From contig NW_019091499.1 in the NCBI RefSeq assembly GCF_001949145.1, positions 235,821 to 299,820 on the forward strand: a stretch of DNA of 64,000 nt, given 5' to 3'. The translations under genes were made by a program, and so were the position numbers. Below, in pieces: positions 20,593 to 34,600 of the stretch; the first letter of the stretch is position 1; each line of letters starts with the position of its first letter. This DNA comes from Acanthaster planci (lineage: Eukaryota > Echinodermata > Asteroidea > Valvatida > Acanthasteridae). The notes beneath the pieces are model-generated. The model saw only the letters and a list, made by a program, of their open reading frames with translations, made no database searches and was not told the origin of the DNA.

Positions 20593-23500
20593 ACAAAGAA
20601 TCGATATCTCATTTGACGGTTCGGCAATTCAGAAAATTGCAAATTGTATAAACGCCTTTAATTTACCTCCAATCTGACATGGAAATGCACTTATAAAACT
20701 ACTGTTATTCAATCCTCACAGATCACGATTTGATAACATTATTCTAAGACTTCTCCAGCTCGCTTAACCTCTTGATGTGGGTAATTTAAATCAAGTAGAA
20801 ATACTGGAACACTTCTAAGTGAGGAAAAACCCTTTAAAACAACAGACAAATCCAAACCACTGACTAGAAATACAGTACATGTACATGTACCGTCTCACTG
20901 GTGAAGAAGCAATGGGCTAGTGGGGAGTTTCCCTTGTGCACGCATCCATATTGTGTATGCAAAGACCTTGTACATGTATTCCAGCCATGATTTCAGAAGT
21001 TGGTTCACTTGCCTATCACATGAAGTTGTGCGTGCACAGTCTTTCCTCACCAAAGGGACATGTACGAATTCTGCTGTGTAAAACCATGCGATCTGTTGTT
21101 CCACATGAAAATAATCAAATAAGTGTTAGTCCTTGCTGTGTGTACTGGTAAGTGCAATGTTGGGTCAGTCAGACAAATACATGTACATGCCAATACCATG
21201 GGCTTTAGTAGACGACTTCATGCATTATCCACCCCAAGTAGAAGTGCGCCTTCACCGGCAAAGGAGAAATGGGCTAGTAGGAAAATGTGCATGAGCCCAG
21301 TGCACACACATATAGACTGCACATTCCAAGATACATTGCTTCCCTCGGCGCACCCTGTGCAGAATGTGCATAAACCAGCCCGTTCATGCATTAAGTTCCC
21401 ACAGAACGACTGCCGTTTTATGTAAAAACACGTCCTCTCTTGCTACTGCTCAGTGTGGATCAACAGTAAAGACCCCAGATGGCATAAACCGGAGGGTGCA
21501 TCTGTATTTATAACAAAGAATTAGCCTGGCATTCCTGAGAATGTGTGACTGACTTCCACTGTGACAGACTTTCTACAGCGAAGCAAGGGTCAGTCTCGGG
21601 AAGTGAAAATGTTGAAATGAATCGGAGGATGCTCCGCAAAGCAAGGATTTAAGAAACTCACATTGAACTGTAATGTTCTCATGTAAAGTCAACACAACAG
21701 ACTCCACCACTGTTTTTCAATCATGAAATAACCACCTGATGGGACTTAAAGATCAGCAGGCTTTCCACTTACATGTACACAGAGGACGCAGGATGGTGCT
21801 ACAGTATTTGAAAAATGTTTAAAAATACACGTTGACAGAACTCATACGGTATGCATCTTCAGTACTCCTTTTAGCTCAAAACGCAACTTCTACACTCCAC
21901 TTGACAGTGACTTTTTTGCTTTGAATTTCTGGTAGATACATGTAAGTTGAAACAACACACAAGAGTGCTTAATCCTGAAATCTTTGGTTGCAGTCTAAGA
22001 TGTGCATCTCAAAGGCCAAAAAAAAATGCAAGGGGAAAATTGGGTAAAATGTTGACGAAACTGATCAGGAGCTGCACTGTTTCATATTCACTGGTCATGC
22101 TTTCTTAGACACACAATTCAAACTATATCGTTTTATTTACATGCCATTTACAACATTAAGCCTAGGTTGCATCTTACATGTAGTATGAACTTTCAACAGT
22201 TTCATTTACCTGTACAAATGGTACATGGACAAATAAATGTTTCACTCCATGCAATCAGTATTATAAATCATTCCATTTCATTGTAAGCCAGTTTGCAGTG
22301 CGTTAGGCAGTGATACCAAACATTGATAGTTGTTGGATACTAGAAAAATGTTTAGTAGTACAGAGCCACCATGTTATTTAAGCACTAGACGTGAACATAA
22401 TGGACTTGATGTCTATAATCGTTTTGTTTCACCGTTAACGATAAAGTGTACAGTGGTTTTCCATGCTTGCCTCTTGTTACTTTAACTGCTGGTCTGATAA
22501 ATCACTGGGAAACTCGGCACATCGAAGAGCAACTGTTTGATTCGAAACGCCAAAGTACCGTAATTGTTTCATTTTTGTTTTCTGTTGTGCTACAGGCAAC
22601 ATTTGTTGTTGCCAATGTCATTCAGCAATTCAATTGAGGTCAGTGACCTTCTCAAGTTCAATTAATTAAACTCTGAGTGGCGTCAGAATTCTCTAACAAT
22701 ATTCTTGCTGGGATTTCACAAACAACTTGACGTACATACATTCTAAACCTACAGTTGTGTGACCATCAAACCGCTGACTAAACTGCCTTTGTAAGATTAG
22801 CAACCAAACATACCAAATGCAACAACTTACAAAAAGTATCGTTTCAGCACAGATTTCACAAGCGATTGCAACATGCACTCATCAAAGACTCGTGTACCTG
22901 TATGTACCTTCATGCACAATACATGTACATCTGTTTACAATAGATCTAAAGGGTCATACAATGTATTGGTTACATGTACATATGCTGAAACTCATTCTCG
23001 AGACATATATTTGTTGTTATAGCTTGGGTATAACCGCACTTGCACATCTGTTAGCTGGAGACTTTTGCGTAGTTTATTGCATTACTACATGTATGAACAA
23101 TAATTAGGCTGAACAAAAAAATGACATTTTCACCAGTGATCTCTGGCACACTGAATTGGTACTCTAGCAACTGAGCTCTCAAGCAGCGTTGTGTCCCTAT
23201 TTTTAAAGCGCCACCCCAACGGTGGTGAAAAAAAAATTGGGAATACAGTTTAATATACTCACATGGTATCTATGTAATAAGTTGTAAAGTGGCACTGTGA
23301 CTTCTGAATAAATAGTAATAATGCGATAAACATATGGACCAATTCTGCTGGTTTTCAAAAACTTTCATATTTGTACCGTTGGTGGCACCAGGCAGAACTA
23401 CTTTTTTGATGACGTACATGTACCACCATGGAAATGAGCACCGTGAGCTGCCAGCCTAGCCTGACACTTTTTCAGAATAAAATAACAACATAAAAAACAT

Positions 23501-25466
23501 TGAAGACATCTGTCCTTCACTCTGAACCTACCAAGCCATATTTATCAAATGATCTTTGTCTCCTTCATCGCCACGTTCACCAGTGGTGGCCCATCGTCAG
23601 CTCAATTGGGATCCCGGAGGTGCTCCGGGGCACAATGGGTTCAAAGCAGTAAGTCTCTGCGCCTCGTACTTGGGACAGTGTATAACTGTAACTACACATG
23701 TGTTACTATACTATGTGTAATTATGTGCACTGACATGACTGTGCCCACTCAGTGCGTACATGCACCAGCTGGAGAACCGTTTTCATGGTGCTACGTCGAC
23801 AAAATCCTGGAAAGGCCGAATTCATGAGATGTAAATGAAGCGATGACGACACGCTCCTTTCATGAAAGCTAGCCATGGCACTCGGCAGAAACGGGTCTTC
23901 AAAGTGATTCTTTTAAACCAAAAATATTGGGTTTATGTGGCATAGATACATATAATGGGATCCAAGTAAACGAAGGCCAGATTTCTTATTTTCTTCCACC
24001 GTTGAGGTTTCTCTTTAAATGTCTTCTGGGCGAAAGTTCAATCACTGACCAATTATAATTAATCAAGAGGTCAGGTCTGCCTGGCAGCCAAGCCTGTGCA
24101 CAAATTTATCTTCGGTACTTGTCACAAATCAACCACCAGTGGACTAAGGGTCACCAGTGGAACTTGGCCAGTAAGTGAGGAACTGTTCTAGGGACTGTAC
24201 CAAATACATGTGCTTAACAGCTACACAAATCATTTGACATAATGCAAGAACATGTACATGTTATGACAGACTTATGCAGCTCAGGAAAGCTGCTGATGGT
24301 ACATGTACATCATTTTCTTCAGTAGTCTCACGCAGCCAATTCATTTGCCTCTTTCAGTTTGGCATTTGTATAGTGTACATGTACAGTATACCTGTAAATT
24401 GTATAAAAGATAATGAACAGTAATTTGAACTTTCTTCTTGACAGAAGAATAGTGCTAAATTACTGATGCATCAAACCCTTCCAAGAAACAATTCATATAC
24501 ATCCTAGTGAAATGTAACCAAGAACTGTCATATATTTGTGGCTACGGTACACTATGCCTTCAACCTTTGCAAAGCCATCTGCACCGTTGTATCTCAAGGG
24601 GGTGTGAAGTGTAAATTACTTGTGTCAAATTTACAATATTTAAAGTGAGCTTTAGAACACTGATATGCTGTATGTCTTCATTAAGCGTGGTAAGTGAAAT
24701 CTCGGTTAACACAAATTGATGCCTTGCTGCGACTATCACTCAAATGATTTGTTCATGTACAAAAGCCTATACCGAGTATACTATATTAAATATTTCCTTA
24801 AGAAAGTGACCATAAACAGTGAATCACATGTTAAAAATGTAGCAGAAAAAATAGACACCTGGCTGACATGTCTGATAAAGAGACACTTAAGGTTTCTGTA
24901 CTTTTGATGAATCAAAGTTGTGAACGTTGTCAGTATGGGTAAAACATTTCATCAGAAAGTCACTTAAGTTTACAAGGAAATCAGCACTTTTGGTACAAGG
25001 AAACTTACATGAATCGAGATCACAGATGAGTGTAAGAACTACCTTGCTGAAGCCAAAGATATTTGACAGGTTATTTTTGTTAGCTTTTGTTGATATGAGC
25101 AGGAAGATTCTAGATTTAGAGTTCGGACTGTGTAAGATTCAGCAGTCTCCAAGCTGGAATTCAGCACAGTCCCCTCCAAGTAACTACGGTAGTTGGTTTT
25201 CACAGACAGATAGCAATTACTGGTTTTTCAATTAGCCATAGGATGGCTTCATTTTAGACGTGGTCTTTTCGCCACTATGCATGTACAATGCAGGCTCCCA
25301 CAGTAGGTTCTACTGTTGGCTTACTGCGTAGCGTTCATCGAGCAGCCACTTGCAGATGAAGCAAATAGCCGTCATGCCTGTTATTCATTAGGAGACTTGT
25401 GCGTCCATCAAAACATGACTTTACTGAACTCAACTGAGCAGAGATATGGACACAGATGGGCTTGCA
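20593..25466. other. Convergent intergenic region (TMEM121-like 2 and CRBN 3' ends)
   Basis: No coding exon is supportable here. Candidate polyadenylation words are AATAAA at about 22233 on the plus strand and its complement TTTATT at 22132-22137 for the minus strand. If both were used, the two 3'UTRs would overlap slightly. Short frames here (for example 23549-23827) look random. Confidence 0.45.
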
Positions 25467-25635
25467 TCAGATCAGAGGCATCTCCCGCTCCTGCGAGGCC
25501 TCCTTGAAGCCTGGCTGCACCGCTGACCTGGTAAGACCCCAAAACATCTCTGGCTTCAGTTTGCGCTTGGCGGCTGTGAACTTCCAGCCCATGTGACCAT
25601 CGCAGTGTCGGCATTGCAGGATGGTCCACGCATAG
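25467..25635 (-). CDS. CRBN: CRBN exon 10 (C-terminus, second zinc pair)
   Basis: The exon encodes [40 protein letters not shown] and [15 protein letters not shown], then TGA. CRHC is the second zinc pair, and W424 and W438 complete the aromatic cage. FWGLTRSA is identical to human. Human Val388 corresponds to Ile426 here. Confidence 0.92.
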
Positions 25636-28600
25636 CTGGGAGAGACACAAATCAAAGCAAAGCCCAAATTAGCTTGATATGAAGGCTAATCCGGGAAGAT
25701 CACAAATTGGGACAATGGCTTCCCTAAAAGAGAAGCAGAAATTTTTTTTTTAAATAGTGAGAGAAAGGTAGTTTTGGGGTCAATTTCATATCCTGCCAAG
25801 TGTGTAAAAATCCCAAAAATGTGCCCTCACCCCTCAGAAAGGCCACAAAAGGTTATGGGCGCCGCAAAAAAAGGAAATCCATCTTTAAATGCAAATTATC
25901 AGAATCTGCGTAGTACAGGTATTTCCCAAAAAGGTATGTTTGCCGGGGAAATCCAGACTGTCCTCTATCTTGTTTAGATATGGGTTTCCTTTTTTCCTTT
26001 CAAACTCAGGGCCCCTAAAATAAGTCCCTCCCCCCACAGAAAACAAATTTTGGTTTTGGCTGCACATACGTACAGTTCCTTTACAACTCTTACCAGTGCT
26101 GACAGTATGCGAGAAAGGAAAAAGTGAGGATATGTCAGGGGTTTCTATCACTTTCTGACCAAAAACTAAAAATGTGGGCCAACAACTATATGTGTGTCTC
26201 AATGCAGCAGTTGACAAAGTTAACAAAGTCAAATTTCAAACAAATTCACTGAAGTGTTTCCATTTGACTGCACTAGCTGTCACCAGGGACTCTGGCCGTG
26301 CTGTGAGTGCTTATCACAGCTTTATGAGAAGTACATGTGTGAGCTTCAGAAAAGAGCAAGACCCAAGACCACATTCAGAACGGCTCTGTTAAAACATAAA
26401 CTCCATTACTTTGAGACTAAACTTTCGACATGGGATTATGCACCAACAAACTCACCCAGGAAACCAGCTATTTTCCTGTGATGGTCTCCCGACCAGATTC
26501 AGGTTGTGAGCGCGGTATAGGGTCAGGGTGTCATGTACATAACCTGCTGGGTTCACATAGGCCGCCATTGGACCATCAAGAGACATGCTGCAGGTACAAT
26601 CAGAGTTACATGCCATAATACTCCCAGTATTACTGACGGTCATCTAGACAACAAATGTAGTGTGGTCTGAAAGTGAGAATATTCATTTTCTTCGCACAGT
26701 CTTTCAATGATCAATTAATTACATCATTTTCCAAAACATTGCTCTGCACAGGTAAATACCTAATCTTAAAGTTAGTAAGAAACGCAATTCAAATAGAAGC
26801 CACAATTTGAAAACATTATTGTTATTGAATGTGTAACATTAACCACTTTGTGCCGGGGCATTTTTCAATGTTGATGATGCTGGGCCGGCATGACTATCAT
26901 TTTTTCCATTTTCAAAATCCTTCAAAAATTCATCATTCCATTTAAAGGTCGTTTATAGCCGCACAAAGTAATCTTTAGGCACTACTCTAAGTTGACAGGT
27001 AACCTTCATTGACGCCCGAGTATTTCAGCCAGGCCTGCAGCCTTGTAAACATGGNNNNNNNNNNNNNNNNNNNNNNNNNNNNNNNNNNNACGAACCTGGC
27101 TCAGTGCACTGCTGACCTCTTTTCAATAGGGGCCAAATTAGCGTGCAGCGGTGCTGTGTGGCTCATCGCTGCGGTGGTTGAGCGCTTTTGTCCCCGGTGG
27201 TAATCTGCTTGCTCTCAATGCCCCAAACCCTGGTAAACGGTTTCAAAACAATGCTGGATTATTGCTACTTTTGAGAGTGAAAAATGCCGGTAATGCCCAG
27301 CAACCTGGTCTTACGTTCGGAGTATGGTCTTTTGTTACAGGGCCCTGTTTCCTTTGTCCGAGTTCGGAGACCCCGGCCACACATATAAACCATACGGCTC
27401 CGATTTTGGAGTCCCCGGCTGGTAGTGGTTAAAGTGTTATTGAATATATCTTTATAGTGCATTATATTTGATACTTTTAAAAAAGATTCATCTTGTAATA
27501 CACTGTTATTTGTAATTGAACCACTATAGCTTGTTAATCGAGGAAATATGTTATTTGAAACAAGGTGAAACCTAATGAATATACTGGTACACGGAAACTT
27601 CTTACATTACCTTGGCTAGATTCTAGTTGTCTGCTTCACTAATGATGAGTCGGAAGTGCTGTGCAGTTCATTCTGCCTCGATCTTTCAACATCCACCAGG
27701 AAGCTGGAGGATTTTGTAGGACTTGGGAATGTTCCAAGCAAATGTGTCTTGTAAATAAACTTATAAGTGGGACTCACCTGAAAACGTCACTCTTGTTTGC
27801 AATATCCAGACCACATCTGGTACAGTTCAGCATTGTACACTGCATCAAACACAATACAAACCAGAAATAAATAGAAGAAACTTTGCACTCTGACAAATTC
27901 AAGGCATTTGGTATTGTTAAACTTGACATTCTTTTGATGGATCAGGCAGCACAGTGAAAGTGTACAATGAGTAAGATGCAACAGTCTTGCATGAATTATG
28001 AAATCTCTGAGTCAGATATTTTTAGAGATTCATTTGTAAATACCCCAGTGAACCTACCCAGTAGCAGGAATTTGACAATGGATCAGTGAAATTCATCCAT
28101 CCAGAAAAAATTATGCATAAAAAAAACCCTGGGCCAAAGAATGTGAGATCCTCAATTGAAAATGTATTTTTCGAAGCCTACATGAAGCTAAACACAACAG
28201 AAAACACAGTATTCCAAAATACACCTATTTACAATGACTTGTAAAGACATTTTTGAAAATGAAGAAATGCTATTTTGTATACGGAAATATGATATAATAA
28301 TAATAATATTTATAAAGCGCATTTTTCCGAAGGTTACAATGCACTGTGAAAAAAGCAACTGCAGGAAAGTAAACCAGGTGCTAAGACAAAATTAGTGGGA
28401 GCAAATGACCCAAACCTAGAGTGGAAACAGATGAGATTTCAGTTTACATTTGAACTGTTGCAGGGAGTTGCAGTTACGAATACTAAGAGGTAAGAGGTCT
28501 CACATTTACTGCATGGTGCACAGGTTGGGGAAATCATTGATAAAAACAGCTTAAAGCAATGAAGATGCAACTTAAAAAATTATCAGACTAGAAAAATCTT

Positions 28601-31600
28601 TGGCAAAATACCAAACACATAAACTATGTACATTATTTTCTTGCTCCCACACATTTGTATTGTATTCAACCAAACAAGAGTATCTGATATGGGTTCAACT
28701 GAACGGATCAGGATATTATCTACCGCACCTTGCGCAGTGTGTCCAGCTCAAGCCGTAGCCTCTGCACCGGGCAGTTGATCTCCAATAGCTTCAGCCGTTG
28801 TGTGTCGTTCAGTGGTAGGTTACTTGCCACCCAGAAGGAGAAACCTGCAATCAGTGTGCGTCATGGACCCAATGAAGTCCCTTTGAGGTTTTGTCTTCTG
28901 TCAACTGAATCTCATTTGACTTGATACCATTTTAAGACATTTCAAAACAGAATAGGTCAAGTTTAGGACTTATGTGCAGTGCTGTGACAAGATGTGGGCA
29001 TAAAAGTATTACAGGCCCTGAGCTGGACCAAGAGAGGGTGCAATTTTCCTAGCAACGAAGGCTCCTTTGGTAGTGACTGCATATCACTGGTTCACGAACG
29101 ACTATGAAACTCAAGCGTTACAGCCGCATCGCTACCAACAAAATGAACACTACCAACCAACATAGCTCTATTCAACCGATGAGGGGGTGCTTCTGCTCGG
29201 AGGTTGGGGCAGATTGGAAATGAGAAAGCTGACTTCAATGGGGCCGATGTCATGAAACTGTTCAGCACAAAACTTGTTAGGCACAGGAAATAACTTAAGA
29301 GCAAAAACTAGTGATGCCTTTTGAGCTCAAACACATTCAACTGCAAACGCTACGAAGGCGAACATCAGCAAAGAGGGGAGGGAACACCACATTAAATCTG
29401 GTAACCACGGTAATGCTGGTCATTTGCAACGTCCCCAGTCAGTAAGCCTTGTAACTAGTATGGAGCCACTGTTTTGTGACAGTCACTCTCTTCAAAATCC
29501 AACATCACTTTCCGCAATCGAAAGGGGCAATGGATATGTCCAGTGAAACATGGCTGCACTAGTCTTTAGTGATAAATCATGCATCAGGGCTGTACATATC
29601 TACCAGAAGGATTGGATGGCAGGGTGTGGAATTTGACCGAGTCCTCGTACCAACTCCTCAGCTCAGCTTTGATGTGAAGCATCAGAACTTCCTGTTGATT
29701 AAAGACATTCAACATTTTCACAAGGTGCAACGCTGGCAATCGGATCTTACTCAGGTGACAGTAACTGAACCCAAAGCAAAGTATTGAATGAGAAACAATG
29801 TTTGCTTGTTTTCTTTAAAATGCCATGGCTTAATCAGGAGGATCTGGAGTTTGCCAAGGTTTTGGAATGAAAACCCAAAATATTAGTTCCGGTTACATGG
29901 GCGAGTGGGGAGGGGGGGTGCACAGTGGGTTAACAAAGTCCCAGTCCACCTATGGCACTGAAACGTTTAGAGTTCTGTTCCAAAAAGGCTTTGATTTATG
30001 TTTTTAATATCTGGTTTCAAAGACCCATAGATAACACCTGCAATTTCTACTATATGACCAATGAAGAAATAAAGGAGACCCCATCCACCCCTTTCACCAA
30101 CCAAAAGACTTTTGAGACTTTTTGTGATCTTATTACTTTTCTATCAATTCGTTATAGTTTCAGGGACAAATGAGTCAGTTAGTCATTACAGTGATTAACA
30201 GTGATGGACAAAATAGCACACTTCATAACCCTGAAATAGTGGAACTTCCACTGTTCAGATTTTCATTTGCGTTTTACAGCTATCACTACCCGTAAGAAGC
30301 TTACGGCAGACAGTTCGATTTTACATGGATCACTTTAAAGTGTAAAAATAAGCTGAAAGCAAAGAATTGTCCAACATCACAAATACTGACTTCAGCCTTG
30401 TTTTAGGATGCTGGGTCACAAATGTTTGTGTAACATTCACCCTCAAGTTGAAAGGTGATTTTAATGGTAAAATTTCATTGATAACTTTTGGGTGCATGTG
30501 CCTTGTTGGGACCAAGTTAAACATCACTTTTCCATTTTAAATACTACATGTAACTTTAACAAACTGCTTGAACATCAACCAATCAAGACTGTTTCTGCAC
30601 TCAGAATCAATGCACTCGGAGCCTAATCTCCTCACACCTCTTGAGGTCTCAGAAAAGGTTCAAACTACACATACAACACAGATGCTAAAGGCTCAGTGAC
30701 CTTGAATGGTAAAACTGTTCCCTCCAACACTGGTACTCCTGTCAAAACTCCCATACCAGTGGCCAGTCAACAAAACTAGCATCACCCCTGCTTTTTTAGT
30801 CATCTGGGTACCCTTGCTATACCCAAGCGTCAAAATTGGACACAGATTCACATGCTGGCCGCTAAGTATCGTTTTCCCCATGCATGTATTGGTATGAACA
30901 AATGTACATGTAGCTCAGTTCAACCCAAGAACCATGTCCAGAGGAATTGTTCCTGTGAAAAGTGTCAGCAAAGGCTTAACTTTTACAGTCCTCTGTCCAC
31001 CAACAGGTAAAGAATTGAGGACTTTTAGGGTTAATGAGTGGAAATGGACATGCATTCAACTACACAAAGGCATAGCATGCAAACATGAACATTACAATGC
31101 ACAGGGGTGTTCTTATATATGCAGTACAGATCAGAATTTTAGCCGACATGCAAATATGCTTAGCGTGTCAGCCTGTATCGAGTCAAAAAGACACGAAAGG
31201 AGTTAACCGCAAACACAAAACACCTGCATACCAGAGAACACCAACACCGCAATCTGATCTGCCAAGTATAAACATACACACGCTACACGCACACCCCAGA
31301 ACTGCCAGGCCTTTGTTGACTGGAGCAGTCATTTTCCTAGTTTCTCACGACGGAAAGTATTCAGTTTGACTGCAACTCAAGTTATCTTCAAATTCCATGG
31401 AAATGTTGCCAGTAGTTTAACTTGTATGCAGCAGGCATCACAAAATCATTTTCGAAGATAAAGCATTTTGTTTGGCCAATTTTTCAACCAAGACAATTGT
31501 ATCTAGCAGTTTTTATGACAAAACATTTCCTAAATTACAGAAAACTATTTTGTAAGAAATCTACAAAATATAAACGGGGTTTGACCTTGCCGGTCCGCTA

Positions 31601-34600
31601 GCCAAATTTTAATCAAGACAGCCCCCACGGTGACGATTCTAGCATACACATAGATTGTAGCCGTACTTGGGCTCAGTCTGTTCAAAATCACGAGAATATA
31701 AATTTGATGTGGGATGGAATTTTTCCCATCAGTTTTCAACCTTTGCACTGGAAAACCCACCTAAAAAATCACGCTGATTGTGACAATATTAGGACCAAAC
31801 TAAACGGCAAAGATCACACCGAAATGAAAGGAAGTCGGGTCTGCACTAGCGACGTGCATGCACCGGCTGCACACAACTGACAGAGTAGCACCCACGTGAA
31901 CTTCATAAATGTGCATGTCGGGTGATGTGAAAGGGCTGTAGCTTTGCAGTTGGTGGTGCTGTATTAAAATAAACATGCAATAAAATTGTTTTGATTTATG
32001 ATTGGTGGTTGTGATGAAAGTTCTGGGGTGGTTGTAGTTCCGTGATTGCTTGGTCGCGGCATGGTCGCGGCACATGTTGCAGCAAATGAAAAAGTCAAGT
32101 TAAAATTTACGCAAGTTCAGTGGGTATTTTTTTAAATTTACTGGAATCGTGAGACATGAACTAAATTTCCATAAAATAAAAATACTTCATTGTAAAATCA
32201 GCTTGTTATAATAGTTCTGGCTGAGGAATGGATTTCTTTTGTGTTTATTGTTTATCTGCAAAAAAAGTTTCTCAGGCAATCGGGAATTGTTTACAACCGA
32301 TCTAGCATTAGAACCAGCAGGAAAAGTATTGTCGTCACTCCAATTGATCCCGTGAGTTTAAAATTTTAAGTTTACGTTTGGGAGAAAGTTTTGTAGTAGC
32401 TAAACACACACAGTGGACTACTGGCCAGTTTAACTGAAATTTGACATTTTCCAGATGTAATCCGACTGAACAACTTTCGCGATCCAAAACTAAAAGAAAA
32501 TGTCTGTGATAATGAAACACATTTCGATACCTCAAGACAGTCATCTTGCCTGCCAGGCGCTACATGTACGTAATTTCACTTATTCAGTGCACTGCTGGCC
32601 ATACAGTGTACGTGTACATGTACAATGAACATGTACTGTACATGTACGTACAGTGTACATGCATACACGAAGCTGGAGCAACGGCTCTGCGTGACACATT
32701 GTCAGTCACCTTTGCAGTCTGTGGTCAAAAGCCGTGCCGAGAAAATGAGGTCTGGGGTCAGGCTTATCGTGCATTGGACCAGCAATGCACGGTAAAAACT
32801 GCAAAGTGTGCATTGAACAGCGTGTCAGGTTCACTGATGGTGTTAGCGTGTCGGCTAAAATTCTGACCCGTACTGTATACGCCTGATACACATGCAGTGC
32901 CATGTGTGTGAAACTTTCAGTTTGGACTCAGCAGCCTCTGGGCAGATTAAGCTTCCCAAGATTTTCAGGGCAAGTAGAGCAAATTTCCCGGGCTCTCTTC
33001 TTGACTGAGGTTCTGTGTACATGTATGTGAATGTCCTTTATCAATGGATAAGTCACACAGAATAGTAGCATTGCATAAAGCCAGGAAACACAACAAAAAC
33101 TAGTCCAGGCAGCCGACTAAGGTTAACGACATGAATTGGTACTGACCGCATCATACATCTCATAGACCCAGGGAGGCAGCCAGGTCCAGTTAGCTGCGCC
33201 CAGATGCCTCTTCCTCCTCTCCCGCAGCCAAGCTGCATCCTCTCTGGGCCACTGGGCTGCTGCAGCTGCAGGGGTATAGGCCTCAGTCGGTTCCGGGAGG
33301 ACAGCTGGGCACCCTCTAGGGCTCCGGGCAACTCAGGCTCGGTGATGATGCGGACAGTGCCGACGACGATCCTATCGGAAATGAAGATGTGCAAATGACA
33401 TTGAGATGAAGATGCTTAACTACATTCAACTACTTTAACTTACCGTTACCAACAGTTTTACATTTAGGCAAAAATATTTACCTTTGAAATAATGGATAAC
33501 TTTCGATAGGTGTACAGCCAAATGCCACAAATACTGATTTGCAAAAGTCATTTCATCAGCAGCTGTACCACATCCCTACCACAACCTCACATTTTCAACA
33601 CTCACAATCCACACCCATGGAGCGATGTTTGTTACATGTACCCCATCAGGCCATGCACTGCTGCAAAGTTGAAGATCAAAACGCGCTCCACCTCCACAGC
33701 CTTCTTATGCTTTCTAAGTGGGATAACCTCAGATGGAGGTGAGTCAACACAAGCACTTCACATTTCAGCTGATTCATTGTGCTGTGCATTTGGATAGCCA
33801 GATCATGGGTACAGGTCTTCCTGAGCAAAGTGGTTGAAGTTCTGACAGGATGATGTAGAAACAAAACCATGGTGTTTGATTACCCATAGTTCACTTGCAA
33901 TAAAATCACGGTAGCTGAACCTTTTAACAGCCGTAATAAGTTCACAAAGAGTTTTGTTCACTGACTAATCTTTACTCCAAACCCTACTTATTGCCGATGA
34001 TGATATTGGTCCTGGTTTGAAGCAACACCTGACCAGCACAGAAGAGATAGGCTGGTGGGAATCACTTCCTTTGGATGCCCAGGGCACACAGAGACCATGC
34101 GACTTGGGCCCAAATGCTCATTTCATTCCAACCAAACACACATAAACCTAAGAAAGCATTCAGCAAGTTCCTGACGGCTTGGATCAGATAAGACCTTGAG
34201 AACCTGTGGTGATATATTTGCCATGGCTGTTGGGTAGAAGATGTTTCCTTGACTTATTAAAGACGCAATATGCAAATCTCACTACGTACCTAAGCATAAG
34301 CTTAAATATCTAAATAATTTATAAGAGTACATGTATATCAGGGTCGTCCTCACAGGTAAACGTCATATGTGTGAACAATTGCAGAAAGATGACAAAAATG
34401 CTACATGTACATCGCACCCATCGGTTTGCCGCCTTGTATCCATGACTTGGAACCTCTGTCTTCCCATTGCCTTCACCCTCATCGTCTCCACGCCGCTGTC
34501 TTCCTCTTCCTTGGCACTGAAGATTTCAGCCGTTGTTCCAATGGCTGACATGCTCCCCTCCACACCAGTCCTCATGTCATGACTAACCATCAAGACAGAA

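Noticed and set aside
23549-23827. 92-aa plus-strand frame between the convergent genes
   Set aside because: It has no known motif, no splice context and random-like composition.
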